Counted from the stretch's first letter, positions 29,845 through 39,594 are shown. The stretch: DNA of 64,000 nt from Geopsychrobacter electrodiphilus DSM 16401 (GCF_000384395.1 NZ_ARWE01000001.1:2196894-2260893); one strand, 5' to 3'. Notes: a model not told the origin generated them from the sequence alone. Made by a program: numbers and translations.

Positions 29845-30738
29845 ATGACCCACCTTGAATTGTTAGAGGCCGAAAGTATCCACATCATGCGCGAGGTCGT
29901 TGCCGAGTTCGAAAACCCGGTGATGCTCTACTCCATCGGCAAAGACTCAGCGGTCATGCTGCACCTGGCGCGCAAGGCCTTTTATCCGGCTAAAATCCCC
30001 TTTCCGCTGCTCCATGTCGATACCACCTGGAAGTTCAAGGAGATGATCGCCTTCCGCAATAAGATGGCTGAAGATGTCGGATTCGATCTGCTGATTCACA
30101 CCAATCAGGAAGGGGTCGAAAAAGGGATCTCCCCCTTTGTGCATGGCAGCGCACGCTATACCGACATCATGAAAACCGACGGTCTCAAGCAGGCGCTGGA
30201 CAAGTACGGTTTCGATGCCGCATTCGGCGGTGCGCGCCGCGATGAAGAGAAATCCCGCGCCAAGGAGCGGATCTTCTCCTTCCGCAGCGCCAATCATCGC
30301 TGGGACCCTAAAAACCAGCGCCCCGAGCTGTGGAACATCTACAACGCCCGGGTCAACAAAGGGGAATCGATCCGCACCTTCCCGCTTTCAAACTGGACTG
30401 AGCTGGATATCTGGCAATATATCTACCTCGAGCAGATCCCGATCGTGCCGCTTTACTTAAGCGCCGTTCGTCCGGTGGTTGAACGCGATGGCATGTTGAT
30501 TCTGATTGACGATGACCGCCTTGTGCTGCAACCGGGCGAAATCGTCAAAAACATCCCCGTCCGCTTTCGGACCCTGGGCTGTTATCCATTGACCGGCGCC
30601 GTCAAATCGATCGCTGCAACCCTTCCGGCGATTATCCAGGAGATGCTCCTGGCCCGCACCAGTGAACGCCAGGGACGTGCCATTGATCATGATCAGGCCG
30701 GTTCGATGGAGAAGAAAAAACAGGAAGGATATTTTTAA
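29845..30738 (+). CDS. cysD: Sulfate adenylyltransferase subunit 2
   Basis: 297 residues from ATG at 29845, preceded by AAGGA; this gives the usual N-terminus [18 protein letters not shown]. The frame is open for 87 codons further upstream without support. The PP-loop [26 protein letters not shown] and [16 protein letters not shown] are CysD motifs. With CysN it makes APS from sulfate and ATP. One base separates its stop from cysN. Confidence 0.95.
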   Translation: MTHLELLEAESIHIMREVVAEFENPVMLYSIGKDSAVMLHLARKAFYPAKIPFPLLHVDTTWKFKEMIAFRNKMAEDVGFDLLIHTNQEGVEKGISPFVHGSARYTDIMKTDGLKQALDKYGFDAAFGGARRDEEKSRAKERIFSFRSANHRWDPKNQRPELWNIYNARVNKGESIRTFPLSNWTELDIWQYIYLEQIPIVPLYLSAVRPVVERDGMLILIDDDRLVLQPGEIVKNIPVRFRTLGCYPLTGAVKSIAATLPAIIQEMLLARTSERQGRAIDHDQAGSMEKKKQEGYF

Positions 30739-30739
30739 G

Positions 30740-32647
30740 ATGACACACCAATCAGAACTGATCGCCGAGGATATTCTCGGTTACCTGAAACAGCAGGAAG
30801 AGAAATCACTCCTGCGCTTCATCACCTGCGGCAGCGTCGACGACGGCAAAAGCACTTTGATCGGGCGCTTGCTGTGGGATTCGAAGTTTATCTTTGAAGA
30901 CCAGCTTGCAGCCCTGGAAGCTGACAGCAAGAGAGTCGGCACCCAGGGGGAAGAGATTGACTTCTCCCTGCTGCTCGATGGCCTGCAGGCCGAACGTGAA
31001 CAGGGGATCACCATCGACGTCGCCTACCGCTTCTTTTCGACCGACAAACGTAAATTTATTGTCGCCGACACCCCCGGCCATGAGCAGTATACGCGGAATA
31101 TGGTCACTGGCGCCTCGTCAGCTGATGTCGCGGTAATTCTGGTCGATGCCCGCAAAGGACTCTTGACCCAGACCCGGCGTCACAGCTATCTGGTCTCGCT
31201 GGTCGGGATCCGCAAAGTGGTACTGGCGATCAACAAGATGGATCTGGTCGCTTATGATCAACAGGTTTTTCAAGATATTTGTCGGAAATATCATGAATTT
31301 GCGGCCGATCTCGGGTTTGAGGAGATCTGCTGCATTCCGCTCTCGGCGCTTAAGGGGGAGAACATCATCTCCGCTGGAGAAAACACCCCCTGGTACCAGG
31401 GTCCGAGTCTGCTGCATCACCTGGAAACGCTGGGCCTCCCCGACAACAGCCACAACAAACCATTTCGGATGCGGGTGCAGTGGGTCAACCGGCCTAATCT
31501 CGATTTTCGTGGCTTCTGCGGCACCATCGCCAGCGGGACAATTCACCCCGGAGACCAGATTATCGTTGCATCATCAGGGAAGCAGAGCAGGGTCGCCCGC
31601 ATCATTACCATTGATGGGGATCTTGATGTCGCCGTAGCCGGCCAGGCTGTCACCCTGACCCTTGAAGATGAGATCGATATCAGCCGCGGTGAGATGCTCA
31701 CCGCCAGTGACAGTAAATCGGCCTCAAGTGATCGTTTAAAAGCCAAAATTGTCTGGATGCATGACCAGCATCTGTTACCCGGTCGCAGTTACCTGCTCAA
31801 GATGGGCGCAGCAACCACTCCCGTCCAGATCGCCGAGATCATCCACAAGGTCAATGTCAACAGCCTGCAGAAAGAACCAGGCAAGGCGCTGGGACTAAAC
31901 GAAGTCGGTCTGTGTCGGCTGAACCTGAGCAATGTCATCTCCTGTGACTTGTACCTCGAGACCCGTATGACTGGCAGTTTCATTCTGATCGACCGGCTGA
32001 CCAACGCGACCGTCGGTGCCGGTATGGTAGAAGAGATCCTGTCACCCTCTGACCGCATCCCCTGGCAGGAGATTGATGTCGACAGCGCCGCTCTGGCCGA
32101 TATCAAAGGACAAAAACCGGCCGTGATCTGGATTACCGGCAGACGTCGCTCTGGAAAAACGACTCTTGCCAATATGGTGCAAAAGCACCTGCACTCCGCA
32201 GGACGTCACAGTTGCCTGTTCGATGGCGACAATCTGCGCCGCGGTCTGAACTCTGATCTCGATGATTCTGACAGCGGACAGGTTGAACACATTCGCCGAA
32301 TTGGGGAAGTCGCAAAACTCGCGGCCGAAGCCGGACTGATCGTGCTGGTGGCGACCACATCCAGGTATGCCATCGAACGCAAGAGAGCCCGTGAGATTAC
32401 CGGCAAAATCGATTTCCTTGAAGTTTATCTCGACAGTCCACTGGAAACCTGTATTGCGCGCTACAACGGATATGACCAGTCCCAACCAGGGACAAATCAG
32501 AGCATGCGAAATATGTCAGAAATAAGCTATGAACCGCCAAAATCGGCGGAGTTAACACTTGATGGACGACTCAATCCCAAGGCGCTTGCCGAAGAAGTTA
32601 TTCAATTTCTCGAAGGGATGAACCCTTCCCCGGAGTGGATAATTTAA
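30740..32647 (+). CDS. cysN: Sulfate adenylyltransferase subunit 1 with degenerate CysC-like domain
   Basis: 635 residues from ATG at 30740. The GTPase part has G1 GSVDDGKST, G3 DTPGHEQYTRNM and G4 INKMDL, then two EF-Tu-like beta-barrels to about residue 455. A CysC-like domain fills about 460-635: its P-loop is GRRRSGKTT (usual GLSGSGKST) and DGDNLRRGLNSDL is kept. The D-R-x-E-N segment, the FISP motif and the DPKGLYKKAR lid are replaced (SGQVEH, TTSRYA, NGYDQSQPG). GTP hydrolysis by CysN drives APS synthesis with CysD. The tail probably lacks APS kinase activity. Confidence 0.92.
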   Translation: MTHQSELIAEDILGYLKQQEEKSLLRFITCGSVDDGKSTLIGRLLWDSKFIFEDQLAALEADSKRVGTQGEEIDFSLLLDGLQAEREQGITIDVAYRFFSTDKRKFIVADTPGHEQYTRNMVTGASSADVAVILVDARKGLLTQTRRHSYLVSLVGIRKVVLAINKMDLVAYDQQVFQDICRKYHEFAADLGFEEICCIPLSALKGENIISAGENTPWYQGPSLLHHLETLGLPDNSHNKPFRMRVQWVNRPNLDFRGFCGTIASGTIHPGDQIIVASSGKQSRVARIITIDGDLDVAVAGQAVTLTLEDEIDISRGEMLTASDSKSASSDRLKAKIVWMHDQHLLPGRSYLLKMGAATTPVQIAEIIHKVNVNSLQKEPGKALGLNEVGLCRLNLSNVISCDLYLETRMTGSFILIDRLTNATVGAGMVEEILSPSDRIPWQEIDVDSAALADIKGQKPAVIWITGRRRSGKTTLANMVQKHLHSAGRHSCLFDGDNLRRGLNSDLDDSDSGQVEHIRRIGEVAKLAAEAGLIVLVATTSRYAIERKRAREITGKIDFLEVYLDSPLETCIARYNGYDQSQPGTNQSMRNMSEISYEPPKSAELTLDGRLNPKALAEEVIQFLEGMNPSPEWII

Positions 32648-32709
32648 ATAGAAAAAACCGCAAAGATTTTATTGCATCACTTAGATGATCATGGTACTTG
32701 TACCGTCCT

Positions 32710-32786
32710 CGGAGCGTAGCGCAGCCTGGTAGCGCGCCTGGTTTGGGACCAGGATGTCGGAGGTTCGAATCCTCTCGCTCCGACCA
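32710..32786 (+). tRNA. tRNA-Pro (anticodon TGG)
   Basis: 77 bases including an encoded CCA (32784-32786). The acceptor stem is CGGAGCG/CGCTCCG, the anticodon loop is TTTGGGA between CCTGG and CCAGG, and the T arm contains GGTTCGAATCC. Own terminator downstream. Confidence 0.97.
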
Positions 32787-32796
32787 TTAAAGAGAT

Positions 32797-32829
32797 AAAA
32801 GGGTTAGCCGTTTTCGGCTGACCCTTTTT
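32797..32829 (+). terminator. Terminator of tRNA-Pro
   Basis: AAAAGGGTTAGCCG and CGGCTGACCCTTTT form a 14-bp stem with one mismatch and a TTTT loop, followed by T residues. Confidence 0.85.
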
Positions 32830-33107
32830 CGTATCTCCGGTCCCATTTCTGTCCACAAGCCAAAGACCATACGTCCTATATATCCATTGAACTCCCGTTA
32901 ATGCTTCATACGCGCGCGTCTCGTCAGCAGCAAAAATGAAACTCAATCATTCAAACAGAAACCACCTCTTTATTTGTAAGCGAAATTGGGGTATGTATTC
33001 GTCCGGGGATGAACAAAGACGCCCCAAAAAAACTAACAAATAAAGGCGCGTCACTTCGCCTATTTCTTTCTATAAAATTTTCTCCTAGCAAAAGGATATC
33101 ATGACGC

Positions 33108-35357
33108 ATGAATACAGAAATTCTCATGATTGGGGTGGGCCTTCTTATTTTAATTGCGTCAGTCGACCTGATCGTCGGTGTCAGCAATGACGCAGTTAAC
33201 TTTCTTAATTCCCCTATCGGTTCGCGGGTAGCCTCGCGCCGGACAATCATTTTTGTTGCCAGCCTCGGAATCCTAGCCGGAGTCACCTTCTCCAGCGGCA
33301 TGATGGAAGTCGCACGCAAAGGTATTTTCCACCCCGAGTTTTTCACCATGCCTGAATTGCTGACCATATTCCTGGCGGTGATGATCAGCGATATCATTCT
33401 GCTCGACCTGTTCAACACCTACGGGCTGCCGACCTCGACCACGGTTTCGGTGGTTTTTGAATTGCTCGGCGCGGCGGTTGCCGTGTCGCTCCTGAAGATC
33501 CTTGCCGCGGGTGACAGCCTGATCGACATCGGACATTACATCAACTCAGCCAAGGCCATCGCCATCATCATGGGGATACTGCTCTCGGTCGTCGTCTCCT
33601 TTGTCTGCGGTGCCATCGCTCAGTTTCTGAGTCGCCTTCTGTTTACTTTTGACTACCAGAAGCGTGTCAGGCGCTACGGCGCCCTCTGGGGTGGGATGGC
33701 ACTGACTTCGATCACCTATTTTATTCTGGTCAAAGGAGCCAAAGGCGCCTCATTCATTACCAGCGAAAATGTGGACTGGATCAAGTCCCATGCCGAACTG
33801 ATCATGCTCGTCATGTTCATCGTTTCTGCGCTTCTGCTACAGATCATGCAACAACTCAAGTTCAATATCTTCAAACCCATTATCCTCATCGGCACCTTCG
33901 CCCTGGCCATGGCATTTGCTGCCAATGACCTGGTTAATTTCATCGGCGTACCTCTGGCGGGGCTCTACGCTTTCAAAGCGGCAATGGCAACAGCGGACCC
34001 CCTACACGCCACCATGGGTGCACTGGGGCACAAAATCCCTTCCAATACCCTTTACCTGCTGATTGCCGGAGGGCTTATGGTCGGCACCCTCTACTTTTCA
34101 CGCAAAGCCCGAGGCGTAACCGAAACGACTATCCAACTCAGCCAGCAAGATGAAGGGATCGAGCGCTTCGAATCCATCGGCCTGTCACGGGCGATCGTAC
34201 GTCTGGTTCTGCACCTGTTTGACAGTATCCGCGTTATTATTCCCAGCAGGCTGCGCATCCTGATTGCCGAGAGATTTGATACTGAAAAGGCACCAAAAGT
34301 TATTCTGCACGGCGAGCGGCCATCTTTTGACCTGCTTCGCGCCTCCGTCAATTTGATGGTTGCGAGTATTGTTATCTCCTACGCCACCGCCAACAAGCTG
34401 CCCCTTTCAACAACCTACGTCACCTTCATGGTCGCCATGGGGACCTCCTTTGCCGACCGCGCTTGGGGACGAGAGAGTGCTGTCTACCGTATCACTGGTG
34501 TGTTGACGGTTATCGGTGGTTGGTTCATGACCGCGGTCATCGCCTTTATCTTCGCCTCGATCTTCGCCTCGGTTATCTTCTACACCGAAGGAATCGGCGT
34601 TCTCCTGCTGCTGGCGCTGGCGGTGATACTGATTCTCAATGCCCATCGCAAACATCGGGCAATGGCCGAAGAGACAAAAAAAGAGACTATTTTCAATCTC
34701 AAGTCGGTCGATGACGCTCACCTGACCGTCGTGACAACCTTTAGACAGATGAGTTATCTGCTGCATGAGATCAGTGATTCCCTCGATGTGACTCTAACCG
34801 CCCTGTTCAAAAGCAATTTCGACCAGATCGGCGTACAACGCAAAAAGCTTAATAAAATTCAGCAGTGGTCGGGGATCATCAGCGCGAACATCTTCAAAGC
34901 GATGCGCCACCTGGATCAGAAGGGGGTCCCTTTAAGTCATAAGTACCCTCAAACTGTTCGCCGCCTGCAGAAACTCAGCGATGGTCACCGCGACATCGTT
35001 CTGCGCGCCTACGTCCACGTCGGCAACCATCACAAAGGGATGTTGCCCGAACAGGTTGCCGAACTGGAAGTAGTGCGTCTGCAGCTACGTGAAATCCTGC
35101 GGGAAGTCGCTGAAACCATCGGTCAAGGACAGACCATAGACCTGAAGCACCTGGTCCAAAAAGACGAAGAGCTGCGCGAATTGGCCGCCAAGTTGAACGA
35201 AAAACAAGTTGGCCGCATCAAGGACAATTCATCTAAAACCCGCCTCAGCATCCTGTACTACGGCATCATCGGCAATGCGATGATGATCTCGAAACAGAAT
35301 TTGGAACTGCTGGAGATCTTCAACCACTCCTTCTCCGGGCTCAAAAAGATCGACTGA
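33108..35357 (+). CDS. PiT-family inorganic phosphate transporter with C-terminal PhoU-like domain
   Basis: 749 residues. The duplicated PiT signatures are GVSNDAVNFLNSPIGSR near residue 25 and AANDLVNFIGVPLAG near residue 270. About a dozen hydrophobic helices lie within residues 1-520. The remainder from about 525 (HLTVVTTFRQMSYLLHEISD to the end) is a soluble helical PhoU-like region. Likely a low-affinity phosphate or sulfate symporter; given the neighbouring sulfate-assimilation operon, transport of sulfate (a CysP-type role of PiT proteins) is possible. An AAAGGA lies 11 bases before the ATG. Confidence 0.9.
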   Translation: MNTEILMIGVGLLILIASVDLIVGVSNDAVNFLNSPIGSRVASRRTIIFVASLGILAGVTFSSGMMEVARKGIFHPEFFTMPELLTIFLAVMISDIILLDLFNTYGLPTSTTVSVVFELLGAAVAVSLLKILAAGDSLIDIGHYINSAKAIAIIMGILLSVVVSFVCGAIAQFLSRLLFTFDYQKRVRRYGALWGGMALTSITYFILVKGAKGASFITSENVDWIKSHAELIMLVMFIVSALLLQIMQQLKFNIFKPIILIGTFALAMAFAANDLVNFIGVPLAGLYAFKAAMATADPLHATMGALGHKIPSNTLYLLIAGGLMVGTLYFSRKARGVTETTIQLSQQDEGIERFESIGLSRAIVRLVLHLFDSIRVIIPSRLRILIAERFDTEKAPKVILHGERPSFDLLRASVNLMVASIVISYATANKLPLSTTYVTFMVAMGTSFADRAWGRESAVYRITGVLTVIGGWFMTAVIAFIFASIFASVIFYTEGIGVLLLLALAVILILNAHRKHRAMAEETKKETIFNLKSVDDAHLTVVTTFRQMSYLLHEISDSLDVTLTALFKSNFDQIGVQRKKLNKIQQWSGIISANIFKAMRHLDQKGVPLSHKYPQTVRRLQKLSDGHRDIVLRAYVHVGNHHKGMLPEQVAELEVVRLQLREILREVAETIGQGQTIDLKHLVQKDEELRELAAKLNEKQVGRIKDNSSKTRLSILYYGIIGNAMMISKQNLELLEIFNHSFSGLKKID

Positions 35358-35561
35358 AGCGATTCCGGAATCTGAACCAGGTTGCAGAACAAGCGCTGAC
35401 AATGTCATCAGTATAAGTGCTCTCAATAGCGATCACTTATCGGGAAAGTACAATTATCTCCGTCTTGTAGCAAAAACGCAGGGACATGAAATCAATAGAG
35501 ATACTGGCTTCCCCTTCCGTAAATCTGGGTTTTTAATTTATTTTGTTGGCCCTTAAAGTGA

Positions 35562-35597
35562 AACAGCCCCGGCGGCCTTATAGCCATCGGAGCTGTT
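35562..35597 (-). terminator. Candidate terminator of the mla operon
   Basis: AACAGC..CCG..GGC pairs with GCC..CGG.GCTGTT in an imperfect hairpin, followed on the minus strand by TTTCACTTT. It lies 24 bases past the stop of the cNMP-binding protein gene. Confidence 0.55.
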
Positions 35598-35620
35598 AGA
35601 GTGAAAAAAACGAGACCCGC

Positions 35621-36088
35621 TTAAAAGACTGCGGCCAACCGTTCAAACGATTTTCTCAGGCGCCGTGCAACTGCAAGGAACATCCCTTTCAGCAACTTGC
35701 CCCCGATGACAGGGTGCTCCTTCAACAAGGCTTCAAAATTCTTATCGTTAATTTTTAGCAACCTTGCATTGGTTAACGCCGTAGCGGTCTCCGCACGGTT
35801 ATCCCCGGAGAATAAACAAAGCTCCCCGACAACAGAGCCCTCAGCGTAGATACCTACAATGACATGCTTATCTTCGAATTCGGTCGCTTTTTTAACTTCA
35901 ATTTTCCCCTCAACCACGAAGGCAGCTGCATCACTCTCATCACCCTCCTGCCACAAAACGGTCCCGGCCGGAACTTCACAACATTCCAGATATCGTCCAA
36001 CTACCACTCTTTCAGAATCGTCAAGATATTGAAAAAAGCGGAAGTTTGACTTAATCTCCCGACAAAGATTTTCAGCAAGCATTGTCAT
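35621..36088 (-). CDS. Stand-alone cyclic-nucleotide-binding domain protein
   Basis: 155 residues consisting of one Crp-like beta-barrel with the phosphate-binding cassette GSVVGELCLFSGDNRAETATA. There is no HTH after it; the last 30 residues are a basic helix (LLKGMFLAVARRLRKSFERL). Such domains may sense cAMP/cGMP or act by protein contact. It is the last gene of the mla operon, six bases from mlaC, so a link to envelope lipid traffic is suggested by position only. Confidence 0.85.
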   Translation of the reverse strand: MTMLAENLCREIKSNFRFFQYLDDSERVVVGRYLECCEVPAGTVLWQEGDESDAAAFVVEGKIEVKKATEFEDKHVIVGIYAEGSVVGELCLFSGDNRAETATALTNARLLKINDKNFEALLKEHPVIGGKLLKGMFLAVARRLRKSFERLAAVF

Positions 36089-36094
36089 GAGTGA

Positions 36095-36676
36095 TCAGGC
36101 ACCTTTTTTCATCTGGGCAAGCTTTTCATCCATCCGCTTAAATAGCCCGTCAAATCCTTCTTTACGGAGAATTTCGTTATAACTTGACCTATAACTCCGG
36201 ACCAGACTGACACCTTCGATTAAAACATCGTAAATCTGCCAGACACCATTCATTTCAAGCATCTTATATTTGACTGAAATCTTACGCTCAGGGGAAACAA
36301 ATTCGGTATCAAGAATCGCCTTGTCTTTATGGATTAACTCCTGAAGATAATCGACCTTTCCGCCAGAATAATCATCAACCCGATTCAGGTAAGTCTGTTC
36401 AAGAATTTGCACATAAAGCGACATAAAATGCTTCAATTGATCAGCAGAAGCCTGTCTCCAGTAGACCCCGAGGGTACGTTGTGAAAGAGACTCCACACTC
36501 AGATACTTCTGGACGGTGCCGCTGATCTTTTGTTTTTTTGCCTCAGGGGTAAGATCACTGTTCAACACGGCAAAGACACCATCAACCATCTGCTTCATCT
36601 GCTCGCGAGGCGAGATTGTCGACGCGTGAACAGGTAGGGCAAAACTCAGCATAACGAGAACTATAAGTAATCGCAT
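36095..36676 (-). CDS. mlaC: MlaC-family phospholipid-binding periplasmic protein
   Basis: 193 residues with a signal peptide (LLIVLVMLSFALPVHA) and the MlaC/Ttg2D core (QRTLGVYWRQASADQLKHF, VWQIYDVLIEGVSLVRSYR). It shuttles phospholipids between MlaA in the outer membrane and the MlaFED complex. Coordinated with the genes around it in one operon. Confidence 0.93.
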   Translation of the reverse strand: MRLLIVLVMLSFALPVHASTISPREQMKQMVDGVFAVLNSDLTPEAKKQKISGTVQKYLSVESLSQRTLGVYWRQASADQLKHFMSLYVQILEQTYLNRVDDYSGGKVDYLQELIHKDKAILDTEFVSPERKISVKYKMLEMNGVWQIYDVLIEGVSLVRSYRSSYNEILRKEGFDGLFKRMDEKLAQMKKGA

Positions 36677-36725
36677 AAAGCATACTCCAGAAATAGGTTA
36701 ATTAATTACGCAGGTAATTATAGCT

Positions 36726-37502
36726 TTATTGCGCCACTTTTGCCAGCCGATACTGAGCATAGGCCGCGCGCATAAACAGGTAGGGATCGAGAGAGTCACG
36801 TTTGATTTTTTCATAACTGTCATCATCCAATGACAGGTAATTTATAGCCTGTCCAACTCTTAAACCGGTTTTTTCCGTCAAATTCCAATTTTGCGTCAGA
36901 TGAAGCGTGAAGGGATCAAGAAATGCCGTATCAACCAAAGTCCCCCCAGCGTCCCGCAGGCTTGATGGCCCCAGAAATGGAAGTATCAGATAGGGGCCCT
37001 GACCAAGATGATAAAAGCCAAGAGTCTGACCGAAATCTTCTTTTTTCTGCGGGATCTTCGCCCATTTGTCGGCCACATCAAATAAACCGCCTAGACCAAT
37101 GATGCTGTTGATAAAGAACCGACTGATCTCACGACCGGCATCGTCCAGCTTCAGCTGCAGTACAGAGTTAATAACACGCACCGGGCTGCTGAGATTGGAA
37201 AAAAAATTCCCGACTGACGTTCTGGCAGGTCGCGGCACTATGGAGTAAACGCGGGCTACCGGCTTCAAGAAGTAAAAATAGAGCTTATCGTTAAACCAGA
37301 AAGTTCCACGATTCATTGTTTCAAAAGGGTCTGAAATTAACGGGGCAGAATCTTCGTCGGCAAACGCGTCTGAAAAAGCATTGGCAAAGGCAGCATCAGT
37401 CACATTTTTCGTAGATATCCGTTGAGGTGTCTGTTGAGCATGGACAGCCCCTACGAAAAGGGAAAATACACAAAAAATACTAATAAAAATTGTCCAACGC
37501 AC
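36726..37502 (-). CDS. mlaA: MlaA-family outer-membrane protein (VacJ)
   Basis: 258 residues. A signal peptide (ISIFCVFSLFVGAVHA) is followed by DPFETMNRGTFWFNDKLYFYF, RFFINSIIGLGGLFDVA and PYLILPFLGPSSLRD, all MlaA landmarks. E. coli MlaA is a lipoprotein; here the predicted cleavage site AVHA-QQ has no lipobox Cys, suggesting a non-lipidated form. It removes mislocalised phospholipids from the outer leaflet. Confidence 0.93.
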   Translation of the reverse strand: MRWTIFISIFCVFSLFVGAVHAQQTPQRISTKNVTDAAFANAFSDAFADEDSAPLISDPFETMNRGTFWFNDKLYFYFLKPVARVYSIVPRPARTSVGNFFSNLSSPVRVINSVLQLKLDDAGREISRFFINSIIGLGGLFDVADKWAKIPQKKEDFGQTLGFYHLGQGPYLILPFLGPSSLRDAGGTLVDTAFLDPFTLHLTQNWNLTEKTGLRVGQAINYLSLDDDSYEKIKRDSLDPYLFMRAAYAQYRLAKVAQ

Positions 37503-37510
37503 AGGAACCT

Positions 37511-37972
37511 CTACTTTTGAAAAATATATTTGCTGAGCAATTGTTCCAGATTGATAGCCGATTCAGTCTCGGTAATTACACCACCATCTTTTAACACCTT
37601 ATCCATACCTCCTGGGGATATACTGACATAGCGATCACCAATAATACCGGCAGTACGAATCGATGCGATAACATCCTCCTGCAGCAGGACACCCTGATCA
37701 ATCTTCATCTGCACGATCGCCTGGTAGGACTTTGGCTCCAGCCGAATACCAATAACTTTCCCAACCTGTACCCCGGAAATTTCAACCCTTCCGTCAGGTT
37801 TTAATCCTGAGACCGAACCAAATTTAGCGCTGACAGTGTAAGAGGGTTTTTCGAATAGGCCAACATCGCCCAAACGCATGGAAAGCCAGGCAAAGCAGAG
37901 GAAGCCAAGAACCACAAACAGGCCGACTGCCACTTCAGTATTGATCCGTTTCGTTATAGAGAGCCGTTTCAT
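37511..37972 (-). CDS. mlaD: MlaD-family MCE protein
   Basis: 153 residues. A single N-terminal transmembrane helix (EVAVGLFVVLGFLCFAWLSM) and one MCE domain (VSAKFGSVSGLKPDGRVEIS, GDRYVSISPGG) match MlaD. It forms the periplasmic hexamer of the MlaFED transporter. The start shares its first base with the end of the mlaF stop, and a basic/hydrophobic tail ends the protein. Confidence 0.94.
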   Translation of the reverse strand: MKRLSITKRINTEVAVGLFVVLGFLCFAWLSMRLGDVGLFEKPSYTVSAKFGSVSGLKPDGRVEISGVQVGKVIGIRLEPKSYQAIVQMKIDQGVLLQEDVIASIRTAGIIGDRYVSISPGGMDKVLKDGGVITETESAINLEQLLSKYIFQK

Positions 37973-38769
37973 TATAGAGATGTTTCCTCTCTTTCACTGG
38001 AGTAGATTGGTCCCATGGTCGTTTCAACAAACTCGCGTATCAGCGGGTTTTCTGAACGTTGGAACTGTTCGGGAGTCAACTGCCCTTGAATAATTCCCTC
38101 AGCCAGCAAGGCAACATGATCTGAGAGTTTAAATATTTTAGGCACATCATGACTGACGATAACGGCGGTGTAACCCACGCGCTCCTGGGTGTGATGAAAG
38201 AGACGATAAATCTCGTTGCTCTTCATGACATCAAGGCCTGTCGTCGGCTCATCAAAAAACATAACCTTGGGATTTAAAGCCAAAGCCCGCGCCAACCCGA
38301 CACGTTTCTGCATACCCCCAGAAAGTTGTGCCGGGTACTTGCTACCAACGCCGGGGAGATCCATCATACTGAACAACTCCTCAACGCGGGCGGCAACCTG
38401 CTGCTTAGTATCCTTGGTTCGTTCACGCAGGGGAAGAGCGACATTATCAAAGATCGTCATCGAATCGAACAGGGCGACATTTTGAAATAATACGCCAAAA
38501 TCTTGACGTACAATATTCAATTCGCGCGCCGAGGCCTTGGCGATATCCCTACCAAAAATTCTAACTTCTCCTTCGTCGGGCCGCATCAAACCCAACATAT
38601 GCTTGAGGATAACACTCTTGCCCTGGCCACTGGCGCCAACAATGACTGTTGTCGTTCCTTCACACACACGCAGATCAACCCCTGCTAAAACCTTTTGACG
38701 GCCAAAACGTTTCACCACGCCGGCTAATTCTATGACCACAGGACATTCTGAGCTTTTTTCATCATTCAT
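37972..38769 (-). CDS. mlaF: MlaF-family ABC transporter ATPase
   Basis: 265 residues. Walker A GASGQGKSV, signature LSGGMQKRVGLARAL, Walker B VMFFDEPTTGLD and the switch His (VIVSHDVPKI) are all present. The non-standard GQGK in the P-loop is typical for MlaF proteins. Energises lipid movement with MlaE. Confidence 0.94.
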   Translation of the reverse strand: MNDEKSSECPVVIELAGVVKRFGRQKVLAGVDLRVCEGTTTVIVGASGQGKSVILKHMLGLMRPDEGEVRIFGRDIAKASARELNIVRQDFGVLFQNVALFDSMTIFDNVALPLRERTKDTKQQVAARVEELFSMMDLPGVGSKYPAQLSGGMQKRVGLARALALNPKVMFFDEPTTGLDVMKSNEIYRLFHHTQERVGYTAVIVSHDVPKIFKLSDHVALLAEGIIQGQLTPEQFQRSENPLIREFVETTMGPIYSSEREETSL

Positions 38770-38781
38770 TTACATAGAATC

Positions 38782-39582
38782 CTAAAGCATTATGGCGCTA
38801 ATCAGATAGTCCCACACCAGGACCGTCACCGAAGCCAACACTACCGAACTCGTCGTCGTGCGGCTTACCCCTTCGGCGCCAAACCCCCCACTTCTCTCCC
38901 AGTGAAGAAAATAACCCTTCGCCGTCGAAATCCAGACTATTAACAGACCAAATACCAAAGATTTAACCAACCCCATTTCAACATCATTCCAATGAACACT
39001 CTGGTACATCCCTTGAAAATATGTACCACTGTTGACACCAAGAATCAGGCCACCAACAAGATACCCTCCAACAATACCGACGACGTCAAAGACGGCCGTC
39101 AGCAACGGAAGACTGATTACAGCGGCAATAAATTTTGGAACCATCAGATAACGACGGGGATCGACGGCCATACACTCAAGGGCATCAATCTGCTCAGTAT
39201 TACGCATAATCCCGATTTCGGCTGTTATCGCCGACCCGGCGCGACCGATCACCATTAATGCGGCCAGCACGGGACCTAGTTCACGAATCAGGCTAAGAGC
39301 GACACCGGAGCCTAATAACCCTTCAGACCCAAATTTACGCAAGGTATAATAACCTTGTAGAGCCAGAACCATGCCGGTAAACCCCCCGGTAAAAAAAATG
39401 ACAAAGATGGAACGTGCACCAATAAAATCAATTTGTTGCAGCACCGGGAACAGTTTGTAGGGTGGCGTCAATATCCGCCAAAGACACTGAAAGAGAAAAA
39501 TCGTCATGCGCCCGGCATGTTCAAGATAGTAAAGGGTGTAATCCCCAATTTTTTCTAGAAATTGCAGCATAGAGTTATCCAC
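38782..39582 (-). CDS. mlaE: MlaE-family ABC transporter permease
   Basis: 266 residues with about five to six membrane helices. The MlaE landmarks are FTGMVLALQGYYTLRKFG, LGPVLAALMVIGRAGSAI and AEIGIMRNTEQIDALECMAV. First of the mla genes, 12 bases after the methyltransferase gene and in the same unit as crcB, DUF190 and terB. Confidence 0.94.
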   Translation of the reverse strand: MDNSMLQFLEKIGDYTLYYLEHAGRMTIFLFQCLWRILTPPYKLFPVLQQIDFIGARSIFVIFFTGGFTGMVLALQGYYTLRKFGSEGLLGSGVALSLIRELGPVLAALMVIGRAGSAITAEIGIMRNTEQIDALECMAVDPRRYLMVPKFIAAVISLPLLTAVFDVVGIVGGYLVGGLILGVNSGTYFQGMYQSVHWNDVEMGLVKSLVFGLLIVWISTAKGYFLHWERSGGFGAEGVSRTTTSSVVLASVTVLVWDYLISAIML

Positions 39583-39594
39583 GGAGGAGCAGGG

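Noticed and set aside
32689-32946. 85-codon minus-strand frame ending in a GFEPPTSWSQTRRATRLRYAP-like string
   Set aside because: It is the antisense translation of tRNA-Pro, a well-known spurious ORF pattern.
32710-33107. tRNA-Pro 3' end as an integration site for a mobile element
   Set aside because: No integrase, no repeated tRNA 3' fragment and only ordinary genes follow.
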